From Bremerella sp. TYQ1 (GTDB lineage Bacteria > Planctomycetota > Planctomycetia > Pirellulales > Pirellulaceae): a stretch of 64,000 nucleotides of DNA. Numbering within the stretch: the stretch's first letter is position 1; the number at the start of each line of letters is the position of its first letter. The notes beneath the pieces were generated by a model. It searched no databases and was not told the DNA's origin. It saw only the letters and a program-made list of their open reading frames with translations. The stretch is taken from the NCBI RefSeq assembly GCF_020150455.1, contig NZ_CP083740.1:4836001-4900000 (forward strand), given 5' to 3'. Of the stretch, positions 34,018-44,500 are shown piece by piece. The position numbers were made by a program, and so were the translations under genes.

Positions 34018-34215
34018 ATGAATTGGGATACGATTGAGGGGAACTGGAAGCAGTTCTCTGGAAAGATTCGTGAGCAGTGGGGAAAGCTGACCGACGACGA
34101 CATGCAAGTGATCGCCGGTAAGCGAGACCGCCTCTGCGGTAAGATTCAGGAACGATACGGAATCGCCAAGGACGAAGCCGAACGGCAGATCCGCGATTAC
34201 GAAAACGCAGCATAA
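34018..34215 (+). CDS. CsbD-like stress protein
   Basis: 65 residues. The start MNWDTIEGNWKQFSGKIREQWGKLTDDD and the helical repeat-like remainder match the CsbD family, small general-stress proteins (sigma-B dependent in Bacillus subtilis) of unknown biochemical function. A purine-rich AAAGGAA site lies upstream. It follows the PRC-barrel gene by ~180 bases; both fit a stress-response role. Confidence 0.88.
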   Translation: MNWDTIEGNWKQFSGKIREQWGKLTDDDMQVIAGKRDRLCGKIQERYGIAKDEAERQIRDYENAA

Positions 34216-34260
34216 ACCTCGCTGCGGAAATAAAAGCTTTGGGGGAATCCCCCCTGCGGA

Positions 34261-34294
34261 AGCCCGGAGTCATGGGCCATGGCTCCGGGCTTTT
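34261..34294 (+). terminator. Rho-independent terminator
   Basis: AGCCCGGAG (34261-34269) pairs with CTCCGGGCT (34283-34291) around a loop, followed by TTTT. It lies 45 bases after the CsbD-like stop codon and is an ordinary strong terminator. Confidence 0.85.
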
Positions 34295-34400
34295 GTCGTT
34301 AAAGTCGTATCTACATTTCCATCTTTGCTAGCGATGGATCATTTAAGGGAATCGAAACAGCCCTTGCTAATAGTGCTAAACAATCTTCGTCACTTTTAGA

Positions 34401-34430
34401 TTGACGTTACTTTTGTTTTTTTCTTACACT
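34401..34430 (+). promoter_or_regulatory. Candidate sigma-70 promoter
   Basis: TTGACG (34401-34406) and TACACT (34425-34430) are separated by 18 bases of T-rich sequence, about 70 bases before the ATG of the DUF1549/DUF1553 gene and downstream of the previous terminator. Confidence 0.45.
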
Positions 34431-34502
34431 TGGTGATTCCTACCCGTCTCCTTCCTTTGGGGGCAACGATCTTCTCACCTTTGTTGATGGGAATGTGAAC
34501 CT

Positions 34503-36644
34503 ATGCGGTTACAGCCTTCAGGTTTCCCAGTGCGCGTCGCGAGTGTTGCCCTGCTGCTCGTTTTGCCGACCATCTTATGCGCCGGCGATTCGCTCGACAC
34601 GAAATTGCTGCCAGGCATTTTGCTCGACAATACGGCTGCCCAGATGATGGGGCCATGGAAGCCGTCGGTGCATACCAAGCCGTACGTTGGCGACGGATAT
34701 GTTCACAGCGGTATCCCTGGCGATGCTGTCGCAAAGCAGGCCAAGTCGCTCACGTTCCGTCACAAGCTTCCCGCGTCTGGTAAGTACACCGTTTACCTCG
34801 CTTATAACTCAAACACCAACCGCGCTGCGTCCGCTCCGATCGAGATTCAACATGCCGACGGCGCAGCAAAGCTGAAACTGAACCAGCGCAAAGCTCCCCA
34901 GGGCCCAGCTCTGTTTCATCCGCTTGGCGAGTTCAACTTCAAAGCGGATCAGGAAGCGGTCGTTGAGATCTCGGACAAAGACGCCCAGGGAATCGTTATC
35001 GTCGACGCGCTGTTGTTCGTCCCTCAGAAGGAAGTCGCCAAGCTGGACGACATCGCCAAGAAGCTGACTACCAAGCCGGCCGAACCAAAGACGGCGAAGA
35101 AAGATGAGCCCAAGCAGGAGGTTGCCCCTGCGTTCGAGCGAGCCAAGCTGGCCAGCGTGACGCTCCTTTCGCCAAAAGAACTCGACCAACTGATCACCAC
35201 CGAAGCTCACGTGACTGAAACAACCGAGGTCGTTGACGACGAGACGTTCTTACGCCGCGTGACCATTGACGTCATCGGGCGTATTCCGACCGAACAGGAA
35301 CGGGCCGATTTCCTGGCCGATACCAATCCGGCCAAACGGGCACTGCTGATCGATAAGCTGCTCGACAGTTCCGAGTTCGGTGCGAACTGGGCCGATTACT
35401 GGAGCGACGTATTTAGCTATCGAATTCCTCAGCCAGAGTTGACGTTTCTCAGCTATGAAGTCTTCCAGGATTGGATGGCCGACCAGTTGAACGAAGGAAC
35501 CGGCTGGGACGAAATTTCTTACCGAATCCTGACTGCCACTGGAAAAGTGGGCGATAACCCTCCCGCTTTCTTTGTCGGCTATCACCAGGCCAGCACCTCG
35601 CGTTTGGCTGGCGAAACGACTCGCATCTTCCTGGGTACCCAAATCCAATGTGCCGAATGCCACGATCACCCATTCGTCGACATTCCGCAGGAACGCTTCC
35701 ACCAGATGGCTGCGTTCTTTGTTCGCACGAGTGCCAAGTTGCCGTGGAACGATAGCAGCGAGATTATCGTCAGCAGCAAAAATGCCGGCGAGCATAAGAT
35801 GCCGGAATCGAAACAGATGATGATGCCGGCCGTTTTCTCCGGTAGCGAAATGGAAAAAGGGGCCAGCGACATCGATCGCCGCGTCTCCCTTGCCAACTGG
35901 GTTGTCAGTCCTGACAACGCCCTCTTCACCAAAGCCTACGTCAATCGTGTCTGGGAACGCCTGATGGATCAGCCATTCTGCGATCCAATCGACGAGATCA
36001 CCGAAGAAGCTGGCTACCCCACGCTTCCGACGCTGCACGACACCGTGGCGGCTCACTTTGCCGCGAACGACTACGACGCCAAGCCGCTGTTCCGCTTAAT
36101 CCTCAACACAAAAGCCTACCAGCGCGAGCTCGACGCGAAAGACGAAGTGGTCGGGCAGCTTACCTCGGCCGAGCTTCGCAAGATGCGCGGCGATGTGGTC
36201 TTCAAGAACCTCGAGACCGCCATCGAGTTGCCGAACGTCAAAGGGGAAGCAATGAAGCCAACCGCCGAGATGCGATTCCCGCCACCGCCGAAAAGCACGC
36301 AAGATATCGTCAACGAAGTGTTCGGCTACGATCCCTCGCTGGGCAAAGACTTCCGGCCGCAAACCATGCAGCAAGCCATGTTCCTGATGAACAATCGCCA
36401 GTTGCAGGCCCAAGTGAAAGCTGGGGACGACCACGAAACGAAGCTGGCCAAGATGCTCAAGGAAACGCTCGACGACCGCCAGGCGATCCAGCGGTTGTAT
36501 GTCAACGTGCTCGGTCGCGCTCCGCAAGAGCAAGAACTGGAAGTCGCTTACGAGTACGTCCAAGAGATCGAGTCCCGCTACGAAGCGTTCGAGGACTTGC
36601 TGTGGGCTTTGCTCAACACGGCAGAGTTCACCACGCGTAAGTAA
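34503..36644 (+). CDS. DUF1549/DUF1553 (PSD1-type) exported cytochrome-like protein
   Basis: 713 residues with signal peptide (VASVALLLVLPTILCAG). N-terminal ~30-180 resembles a golvesin/Xly carbohydrate-binding-like beta domain (LDNTAAQMMGPW... YTVYLAYNSN). After a charged linker, DUF1549 (~230-425) contains DVIGRIPTEQERADFLAD and a CxxCH heme-type motif CAECHDHPF beginning at Cys383. DUF1553 follows (~450-700), including YVNRVWERLMDQPF and GRAPQEQELEVAYEYVQ. This family is massively expanded in planctomycetes, and such genes sit next to DUF1501 genes, as here. Enzymatic role not established; an oxidative step on polysaccharides has been suggested. Confidence 0.9.
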   Translation: MRLQPSGFPVRVASVALLLVLPTILCAGDSLDTKLLPGILLDNTAAQMMGPWKPSVHTKPYVGDGYVHSGIPGDAVAKQAKSLTFRHKLPASGKYTVYLAYNSNTNRAASAPIEIQHADGAAKLKLNQRKAPQGPALFHPLGEFNFKADQEAVVEISDKDAQGIVIVDALLFVPQKEVAKLDDIAKKLTTKPAEPKTAKKDEPKQEVAPAFERAKLASVTLLSPKELDQLITTEAHVTETTEVVDDETFLRRVTIDVIGRIPTEQERADFLADTNPAKRALLIDKLLDSSEFGANWADYWSDVFSYRIPQPELTFLSYEVFQDWMADQLNEGTGWDEISYRILTATGKVGDNPPAFFVGYHQASTSRLAGETTRIFLGTQIQCAECHDHPFVDIPQERFHQMAAFFVRTSAKLPWNDSSEIIVSSKNAGEHKMPESKQMMMPAVFSGSEMEKGASDIDRRVSLANWVVSPDNALFTKAYVNRVWERLMDQPFCDPIDEITEEAGYPTLPTLHDTVAAHFAANDYDAKPLFRLILNTKAYQRELDAKDEVVGQLTSAELRKMRGDVVFKNLETAIELPNVKGEAMKPTAEMRFPPPPKSTQDIVNEVFGYDPSLGKDFRPQTMQQAMFLMNNRQLQAQVKAGDDHETKLAKMLKETLDDRQAIQRLYVNVLGRAPQEQELEVAYEYVQEIESRYEAFEDLLWALLNTAEFTTRK

Positions 36645-36691
36645 CCTCGAAACCACGCACGCATGAAACATCCCACCTGAGGAAACTCACT

Positions 36692-38008
36692 ATGATTCGT
36701 CCCTTCTGGAACCTGGCGACCGGACGCGATCACGTTTCGCACCGCCGTGCGTTTCTCAAGCAGATGATGACGACCGCCGCTGCCGGCACGCTGACACTTT
36801 CCTGGCGCGACATGATGATCGCTCGTGCCAGCGAACTGCGAAAGACCGGCAAGTCGATGATCCTCTTATGGATGGATGGCGGGCCAAGCCAGTTTGAGAC
36901 GTTCAATCCGAAGATCGGCTCGAAGTACCAGGGACCAGCCACCTCGATTCCAACGTCCCTGCCAGGGGTGCACATTGCAGAATACTTGCCGGAAACGGCG
37001 AAGATGATGCACAAGATCGCACTGATTCGCAGTATGAAGAGCAGCGAACGCGATCACTTCCGCGCCATCAAGCTGGTACGCAGTGGCTACCCAATCAATC
37101 CTTCGATTCAGTATCCTACGTGGGGCAGCGTTGTAGCTCGGGAACGTTTCGATCCAACGTACGATCTGCCGGCGTTCGTCCGCATCGGCAAGCCACGAAT
37201 CAAGACTCGCGACATCAACAGCGGCGTGCTGGGCCCGCGTTACGAGTCGTTCAAAATCAGTCAAGCTGGCACGCTGCCGGAAGACGTCCTGACGACGGTC
37301 CCGGAAGAACGATTGCGCCGTCGACTCGATCTCTCGGCACGGCTCGATCAGCAGTTCGCCCAAAGCGGCGGTGCTGAGCGCGTTCACGAAAAGCAGGAGA
37401 TCTACCAGCAGACACAACGTTTTGTGCTTAGCCCCAAGCTCGAAGCGTTTCGCCTCGATCACGAACCAGAGCCGATTCGCGACGCTTATGGCCGCACCGA
37501 ATTTGGTCAGGCCTGTTTGTTGGCTCGTCGTCTCGTCGAAACAGGCGTCAGCTTCATCGAAGTCTTCAGCACCGGCAACGTAAGCGATCAAGGCTGGGAC
37601 ACCCATAAAAAAGGTTGGGACGAAAACCCGAAGCTGGCCGGCGGCGTCGATCAAGGCTACGCCATGCTCCTGCGAGATCTCGAACAACGCGGCATGCTGG
37701 AAGATACTCTCGTCGTCTGGATGGGTGAGTTCGGTCGAACGCCGAAGTTCAAGCCAGATGGCGGACGCGAACATTACTCCGATGGCTGGATTACCTGTCT
37801 CTCCGGAGGCGGTGTCCAAATGGGGCAGGTCATCGGGGCAACGGATAAGGAAGGCGTCCACGTCAGTGATCGTCCGGTCGAAGTGCAGGACCTGTTCCAA
37901 ACGTTCTGTCACGTCCTGGGCATGAACCCGCACGACGAATACGTGACCGACCAAGATCAACCGCTTGCGCTGGTCAAAGGGGGCGAGGTAATTAAAGAGT
38001 TGTTCTAA
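36692..38008 (+). CDS. DUF1501 domain exported protein
   Basis: 438 residues. The N-terminus has HRRAFLKQMMTTAAAGTLTL, a twin-arginine-like signal. The body has the DUF1501 pattern, related to alkaline phosphatase/sulfatase folds: LLWMDGGPSQFETFNPK, GVHIAEYLPETAKMM, a DTH motif in GWDTHKKGWDEN, VVWMGEFGRTPK and REHYSDGW. It is 48 bases after the DUF1549/1553 gene and almost certainly cotranscribed. Substrate unknown. Its stop codon overlaps the ribD stop by 4 bases from the opposite strand. Confidence 0.9.
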   Translation: MIRPFWNLATGRDHVSHRRAFLKQMMTTAAAGTLTLSWRDMMIARASELRKTGKSMILLWMDGGPSQFETFNPKIGSKYQGPATSIPTSLPGVHIAEYLPETAKMMHKIALIRSMKSSERDHFRAIKLVRSGYPINPSIQYPTWGSVVARERFDPTYDLPAFVRIGKPRIKTRDINSGVLGPRYESFKISQAGTLPEDVLTTVPEERLRRRLDLSARLDQQFAQSGGAERVHEKQEIYQQTQRFVLSPKLEAFRLDHEPEPIRDAYGRTEFGQACLLARRLVETGVSFIEVFSTGNVSDQGWDTHKKGWDENPKLAGGVDQGYAMLLRDLEQRGMLEDTLVVWMGEFGRTPKFKPDGGREHYSDGWITCLSGGGVQMGQVIGATDKEGVHVSDRPVEVQDLFQTFCHVLGMNPHDEYVTDQDQPLALVKGGEVIKELF

Positions 38009-39108
38009 CGCACAAAGCCGTGCAGGCAGATGGTTTCGCCGAACGACCGGAGATCGGTACGTACCAGACTGGTCGCATCTTCCATGTTCAGCAGGCCCTG
38101 CCCGCCGACCGGAGAAATGGCGTCGTGACCACCGGCGATCTTCGGGGCGACGAAGGCGTACACCTCGTCAATCTCTTTCGTGTCCCACAGCAGCCCTAGC
38201 AGTTGGCTGCCTCCTTCGACCAAGATGTTGGTCATGCCTCGTTGGGCCAATTCGCGGAGCAGGAAGTCGATCCGCTCGACATGGTTTGCCCCTTCGCAGA
38301 CGATCAAATCGCAGCCCGCATGGGCCAGGCGTTCGAGCCGTTCCGACCGAGCCGAACTTGAAACAGCGACGATCACCGGCGCTTGATCTAACGTCGCGAT
38401 CAATTGGCTCGACTCGCTAAGGGTGGCCTGACTGTCGATGAGTATCCTGGCCGCGGTGCGAGGTCCCGCTGGACGCGTTGTCAGCAGTGGGTCATCCAGC
38501 TTCGCGGTGTTGCTGCCGACCATCACGCCGTCGCAAACGCCCCGGATTCGATGCACTTCGGCGCGTGCCGCTTCGCCGCTGATCCATTTGCTGCTGCCGC
38601 TGGCGGTGGCCAGTTTGCCATCCAGCGTCATCGCCCACTTGGCAATCAGCCACGGCTTGCCGGTTTGATGCACTTTAACGAACGGAGCGTTAAGCTGCTT
38701 CGCCTGGTCACCGCAAACGCCCACGCTCACGTTAATGCCGCTACGAACGAGCAGTTGGATCCCGCCACCCTGAACTTTGGGAAACGGATCTTGCATGGCG
38801 ATCACGACCCTGGCTGGCTTGATCTTTAAAAGAGCATCGGTACAGGGAGGCGTTTTCCCATGATGGCAGCATGGTTCGAGCGTCACATAAACGGTGCTGC
38901 CTTCCAGAGAAGCATTGCCGGCGTTGGCAATGGCGTTTACTTCCGCGTGAGGACCACCAAACTTTTGGTGATACCCTTCGCTGATGACTTGCCCGTCACG
39001 AACGATAACGCAACCCACCATCGGGTTCGGTTCGACATATCCCCGACCCTGTTCGGCGAGATCAAGTGCTCGCCGCATGAAGTGTTCATCGTCCGCGCCG
39101 TTGGCCAT
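38005..39108 (-). CDS. ribD: Bifunctional riboflavin biosynthesis protein RibD
   Basis: 367 residues. N-terminal deaminase (~1-150): HAEVNAI, then TLEPCCHHGKTPPC, the zinc-binding His and Cys residues and catalytic Glu. C-terminal reductase (~155-367): MTLDGKLATASGSSKWISG, VMVGSNTAKLDDP, and ILVEGGSQLLG, a NADPH-dependent HTP-reductase-type fold. Together they convert 2,5-diamino-6-ribosylamino-pyrimidinone phosphate to 5-amino-6-ribitylamino-uracil phosphate. No other rib genes nearby. It follows the TPR-like gene by 3 bases and is likely cotranscribed with it. ATG at 39108. Confidence 0.94.
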   Translation of the reverse strand: MANGADDEHFMRRALDLAEQGRGYVEPNPMVGCVIVRDGQVISEGYHQKFGGPHAEVNAIANAGNASLEGSTVYVTLEPCCHHGKTPPCTDALLKIKPARVVIAMQDPFPKVQGGGIQLLVRSGINVSVGVCGDQAKQLNAPFVKVHQTGKPWLIAKWAMTLDGKLATASGSSKWISGEAARAEVHRIRGVCDGVMVGSNTAKLDDPLLTTRPAGPRTAARILIDSQATLSESSQLIATLDQAPVIVAVSSSARSERLERLAHAGCDLIVCEGANHVERIDFLLRELAQRGMTNILVEGGSQLLGLLWDTKEIDEVYAFVAPKIAGGHDAISPVGGQGLLNMEDATSLVRTDLRSFGETICLHGFVR

Positions 39109-39111
39109 GGC

Positions 39112-41298
39112 TTAGTCCATTCCTGGCAGCCACAACCCGGACTTCTTCTCTTCGCCACCACCGGCAGCAGGTGGAGCTCCTTGCGGAGGTGCTGCTGGAG
39201 GAGCAGCAGGAGCGTCCGGCGTCCATAGTCCGCCGCCAGCTTCGGGGCCGCTTGGGGCAGGAGGTGGTCCACCGGGGCCGCCTGGCATGCCGCCGACCAT
39301 GCGTCCATCCGGGGTGATCAGCCCGAATCGCTGCAGTACGCCAAACAATGCCTGAGCCGTTTGTGGTTCCTGGGCATGCTTCGACATCAGCGTTTGCATC
39401 AACATCTGGGCTTCTTGCATTTCGCGGCGTTCGAATCGCATCGAAAGCTCGGCCACCATCCACAAGCCAGGCGAAGTGCCTTGCTTGAGGGACTCTTCCT
39501 GGGCCTTCTTCAGGTAGCCGAGGGCTTGATCGCTGTCGCTGGCCGTGCGTGCCAGTTCGCCGTAAAGCTGCGACTTGTCGATCTGGCCGGCAAGCGATTC
39601 ACGCTGCAGCAATTCAGTGGCAAGAATTTCGACCGCTTTGCTCAAGCCGCGGATCACACTACGGCCGTATCCTTGGATCAAGTCTTCGTCCGAAAGCTCG
39701 GAAATCGGCAAGCGGTGCAGCCGAGTGATCGGCACGTTCAACACGTCCAAACCTTCGGTTGGCAGCGTGCCAGCCCCTGGGAGGTTCAGCTTTTCGCGGA
39801 GTTCGCTGAAATCGAACTTCCACTTCTCTTGCTGGCCGACCATTTCCAGCGTCAGCACTTCGGCTGCCAGTGGAAGTCGCAGTTCGGAATCCTTCGAGGC
39901 TTCCAGCGGTGTTTTGCCATTGAGCGTTTGCAGCGGGAAGTTGACCCACTTGTCGAGGATCACTTCGCGACGCTTCTGCGTCATCAGTTCGTTGCGAACG
40001 TCGTTCGGTGTATCGTCCGGCAGACGCCACTGCCAGTTCATCAAGTCTTGCAGTGCAAAGATGCGGCCTTGCACGTTTTCTTCGACGTTCGGCTCGATCG
40101 TATCGCCGCAGATGTCCTTCAGCGTGCTGACTGCTTCGTCGAACAGTGGACCCTTGGCCGAGGTGAATTCAACACGTGCGGCCCGGTCGGTTTCTTTGCC
40201 GTAGATCAACAGTTCGCCGAGAACGCTAGAAACGTTTTCGAGCGTCAAACCAACGCCAGAAGCAGCACGCGGCTTGTCGAGCAGCAGGTAAGCGGCTCGC
40301 GGAGGAGGCGATTCTTCGGTGCCCAGCTGCGAAAGATCGATCGGCAGGTGCTCGGCTCGTTCTTCGACACGCAGCTTCTCCTGCAGCGGTTCCATTTCTT
40401 TAATCGGCATCGAAGCGTTGACGACGTCGATCTGCTCTTCGTCTTGATCGGAAAGCGCTTTGGCGAGGGCTTCCGCTTCGGTGGCGGCTTCAAAGTCGCT
40501 GCGCTGTTCGGCCGAAGCATAGGTATGCAGCGTCTTCGCGGCGACATCGTCCTGGCCGAGACTGAACTGCAGCGCGGCAATGTTTTCCAAGATCGCTGGG
40601 TTGCGAGGAGCACCGCTGCGGAGTTCTTCAAACTGTGCGAGACCCTTGCGCCACAAACCTTGGGCGGCGTCTTGCAGGGCTTTGTTGAACTCGTCCTTTT
40701 TGGGGAATTCAGCGGGGCATTCGGCCAGGCTCAGATCTTGCTTCAGGAAGATCGGAATCTCCGGCGAGTTGTTCAACCGCATGAGCATTTGCATCGGCAT
40801 GTTGTCGTCCTCGGGGGCGAGGTTCGACTGCAGCGTGAAGTGGCTGCGGGCACCGAGCACTTTGCCGGTCATCAGCAACATTTGGCCGACCGCACCGAAG
40901 GCATCGTACAGCGATGGGTGAAGACGTTCTTCTGTCTTTTCCAAAGCCGTTTGTAGCTCGTTGATCGCTTCGTCCGCTTTGCCGAGCGAAGCTTCTAGCG
41001 TCGACTTCAGCGCGTGGGCAGCTGGCAGCTCGGGATGCTTTTCGAGGAACAAGTTGACGGCTTCTTCCGCTTTGTGTTCGTCGGAAAGTTGCAAGTTCAG
41101 AATCGCGTTATAGAACAGCGGCACCGAGTGGTTTGGGTGCTTTTCCAGCAGTTTGCGCACAAAGTCGAGACACGCCACACGCTGCTCGCCCTGCAACATG
41201 CGTTCGATCTTCTCGATATCGGCGACCATGTCGGGGCAGTAGAACTTGATCTTCTTGTTGGTCCCGCACGGGGGATAAGAGTACGTGTCGATAGTCAT
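39112..41298 (-). CDS. Large TPR-like protein with Pro/Gly-rich tail
   Basis: 728 residues, no signal peptide. The N-terminus has two cysteines in CGTNKKIKFYCPD, then helical repeat-like segments (~30-140: VPLFYNAILNLQLSDEHKAEEAVNLFLEK; ~205-260), an acidic middle region, and helices to ~645. The last ~80 residues are low-complexity Gly/Pro/Ala with GPGGPPPAPSGPEAGGG and end in LWLPGMD; LWTPDAP and LWLPGMD may be paired short motifs. No named family was recognised; tetratricopeptide-type scaffolding is inference. ribD follows 3 bases downstream. Confidence 0.72.
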   Translation of the reverse strand: MTIDTYSYPPCGTNKKIKFYCPDMVADIEKIERMLQGEQRVACLDFVRKLLEKHPNHSVPLFYNAILNLQLSDEHKAEEAVNLFLEKHPELPAAHALKSTLEASLGKADEAINELQTALEKTEERLHPSLYDAFGAVGQMLLMTGKVLGARSHFTLQSNLAPEDDNMPMQMLMRLNNSPEIPIFLKQDLSLAECPAEFPKKDEFNKALQDAAQGLWRKGLAQFEELRSGAPRNPAILENIAALQFSLGQDDVAAKTLHTYASAEQRSDFEAATEAEALAKALSDQDEEQIDVVNASMPIKEMEPLQEKLRVEERAEHLPIDLSQLGTEESPPPRAAYLLLDKPRAASGVGLTLENVSSVLGELLIYGKETDRAARVEFTSAKGPLFDEAVSTLKDICGDTIEPNVEENVQGRIFALQDLMNWQWRLPDDTPNDVRNELMTQKRREVILDKWVNFPLQTLNGKTPLEASKDSELRLPLAAEVLTLEMVGQQEKWKFDFSELREKLNLPGAGTLPTEGLDVLNVPITRLHRLPISELSDEDLIQGYGRSVIRGLSKAVEILATELLQRESLAGQIDKSQLYGELARTASDSDQALGYLKKAQEESLKQGTSPGLWMVAELSMRFERREMQEAQMLMQTLMSKHAQEPQTAQALFGVLQRFGLITPDGRMVGGMPGGPGGPPPAPSGPEAGGGLWTPDAPAAPPAAPPQGAPPAAGGGEEKKSGLWLPGMD

Positions 41299-41563
41299 GC
41301 CGACTTCCGTTGCTGAAGTATCTGGTGATGCGCCAGTGCGTATTGGTAACCGCCCTACGTTTATTCAGGCGGATTTCCTGATGGGAAACTCGGATGGTAA
41401 CAAATATATGTCCTGCTGACGAGAAGCTTTATGCGCATCCAGAGGCCCGCCAGAGGCGATTTACCCCAAGTTTGCAGCCCCTCAGTTCTTTCGAGTAAAG
41501 TAGAATTTCTCCTGACGATCCAATCCATTGCTCACCATCATCCCCTACCCCCCAACTAGCTCC

Positions 41564-44500
41564 ATGCGAAGCCTTCTCGTTCTGCTCTTGCTGGCAGCCC
41601 CTGTTCTGGGCGATTTTCCTGAGATTCATAACTCGGAACGTGATCAGGCTGCCCAGCCGATGCCTCCGGACGAAGCCGCGGCTAGCTTCGATGTGCCGGA
41701 AGGGTTTCAAGTGGAAGTCGTGTTCGCCGAACCGGACGTTCAAAATCCGATCGCGATGAACTGGGACGCCCAGGGCCGTTTATGGGTGGCCGAGAATTAT
41801 ACCTACGATCAGCCAAGCATGCGGTTCGATCGCAGTTTGCGCGATCGCGTCCTCTTCTTTGAAGATACCAACGGCGACGGCAAGCTCGACAAGCGAAACG
41901 TCTTCGTCGACGACGTTCAATTGCTGACGAGTGTGGAAGTCGGCCTCGGCGGGGTTTGGCTCATGTGCCCACCCCAGGTCTTGTTCATCCCCGATGCCGA
42001 TCACGATGGCAAACCGGATGGTCCGGCCGAGGTGGTGCTCGATGGGTTTACCGTTGCAAAGGACAACTACCACAACTTTGCCAACGGGCTGCGATTTGGT
42101 CCCGATGGCTGGCTGTATGGTCGCTGCGGTCACAGTTGTCCTGGGCTGATCGGAGTACCTGGAACACCGGACGAACGTCGCCAACCGATCGACGGCGGTA
42201 TCTGGCGATATCATCCGAAAACCAAACAGGTCGAAGTGCTGACTTGCGGCACAACCAACCCTTGGGGGCACGACTGGGACGAGCATGGCGAGTTGTTCTT
42301 CATTAATACGGTCAATGGCCACCTCTGGCATGCCATCCCGGGGGCTCACTTCAAGCAAGCGTTCACGCTCGATAAGAACCCACACGTTTACGAGCTGATC
42401 AATCACCACGCCGACCATTGGCACTTCGACACTACCGGCCGCTGGCAAGATTCCCGCGCCGGAGCCGCCAATGAATTCGGTGGCGGGCACGCTCATGTTG
42501 GCATGATGATCTATCAAGGCACCAACTGGCCCGAGTCGTACCGCGGCAATCTCTTCACCGTCAACATGCACGGCATGCGGGTCAATCAAGAGATTCTCGA
42601 GCGTGAAGGAAGCGGCTACGTCGGCAGGCATGGCAAAGATATCCTGCTCAGCAAAGATCCGTTCTTTCGCGGCATGGAACTCAGTACGGCCCCGGACGGA
42701 AGCGTTTACTTGATCGACTGGAGCGACACCGGCGAATGCCACGATCACACCGGCGTGCATCGCACCAGCGGGCGAATCTATCGGGTCTCATACAAAGGAG
42801 CTAATCAGGTCCCGAACCCACCGCCAGGCGATTCCTACTTCCTGAACCCCATGGTACAGCAGTTGGATAACAACTGGGCACCGCGGATTGCACGCATCGT
42901 CTTGCAAGAGAAATACCTCAATGGCGAAGACCTGGCCCCGCTGGCCAACTTGCTGAAAGAGATGCTGCAGGAAGAAACGCCTGAGCAAGCTCTGACCTCG
43001 CAAGAAACGCATGACCGAAATCGCCTGCGATACTTGTGGACGCTACACGTGATTGGCGGCACCGATCACGACTTGTTGGTGAAGCTGCTTGACGATAAGA
43101 ACGAACATCTCCGCGCCTGGGCCATCCGTCTGCTGACCGAACAGTGGCCGCTCGATGGAATCATGGGACCGGTTCCTTACGATGCCGCAGAAGCGTTAAA
43201 AGTCCGTTCCGAAGCAGGAAAACTCCTTTCGCGACTTATCAAGATGGCTCAGGAGGATGAGTCGGGGCTGGTGTTGCTCACGCTTTCATCGACGCTGCAG
43301 CGTCTGCCGGTTGATATGCGGCAGACATTGGCGGTCGAATTGGTGAAGCATGCCGAATACGCCAACGATCACAACTTGCCGCTGATGGTTTGGTACGGCT
43401 TGATGGCCGTGGGAAAGCAGCATCCAGGGCATTTGAACGAGGTTGCGACAGCCTCCACCTGGCCGACGACCACCAAGCTGATTGCACGGCGTTTGTCGGA
43501 AGATATCGAAAAGAACCCGGTTCCGATCAACAAGCTGGTCGCGGCCACGATCGACTTTAATGAGGACAAAACCAACGACGTGCTGACAGGGATGAGCGAA
43601 GCACTTCGTGGTTGGTCCAAAGCACCCAAGCCGGAAAGCTGGGACGCACTGGTCGCGAAGCTGGAAGGGGTCGAGAACCAGGCGATTCAGCAGAAGCTTC
43701 GAGAGTTAGGGGCCCTCTTCGGCGATGGCCGCGCGCTCGACGAACTCCGCAAATTGGCCATGGATAACGATACCGATATGCAGATTCGTCAGTCGGCGCT
43801 CGCTTCACTGATCGAAGCCAAGCCGGACGATCTACGTGCCATCTGCGAGAAGCTGGTGCGTGTTTCCAACTTGAACGTCGTCGCCGCTCGGGGCTTGGCG
43901 TTGTTCGACGATCCGGCCGCCGCGCAGTTGCTGGTCGACAATTACCGACGTTTCCGCGAGCCGCAGCGACCAGAGGTGTTGGCCATTTTGCTCTCGCGAC
44001 CTGCATCGGCCAACGTGCTGTTGGATGCCATGGAAAAGAACCGAATTCGCAAATCGGACGTCACCGCATTTCATGTGCGGCAGATGCGAAACCTGGGGGA
44101 CGAAGCGTTATCCAAACGGGTCAACGATGTCTGGGGCGAAGTCCGCGAGTCGAGCGAAGAGAAGCAGAAAGCGATGGCCTACTGGAAAGAACGCCTGACC
44201 GACGAGACTTTGGCCCAAGCCAACATGAGCAGCGGCCGCGTCGTGTTCGAGGGACTCTGTGCAAAGTGCCATCGTTTATACGGCGAAGGGAGCAGCATCG
44301 GACCTGACTTGACCGGCAGCAACCGCAGCAATCTCGATTACCTGCTGCAAAACATCATCGACCCTAGCGCAATCGTCAGTGCCGACTACCGCATGTCGGT
44401 GCTGCAAATGGACGACGGCCGCGTCTTGAGCGGGATCGTGGCCGAACAAACCGATAAAACGCTGACGCTACAAACGCCGACCGATCGCGTGACCGTTGAA

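Noticed and set aside
33179..34273. Minus-strand frame of 364 codons spanning the PRC-barrel and CsbD genes
   Set aside because: Both plus-strand genes have signal or family motifs and ribosome sites; the minus frame has none and crosses a terminator.
36866..37960. Minus-strand frame of 364 codons
   Set aside because: Opposite the DUF1501 gene, with biased composition expected from the complementary codons.
39361..40956. Plus-strand frame of 531 codons
   Set aside because: Opposite the TPR-like gene; the Phe/Arg/Gln-rich protein is typical of the reverse of Glu/Leu-rich coding DNA.
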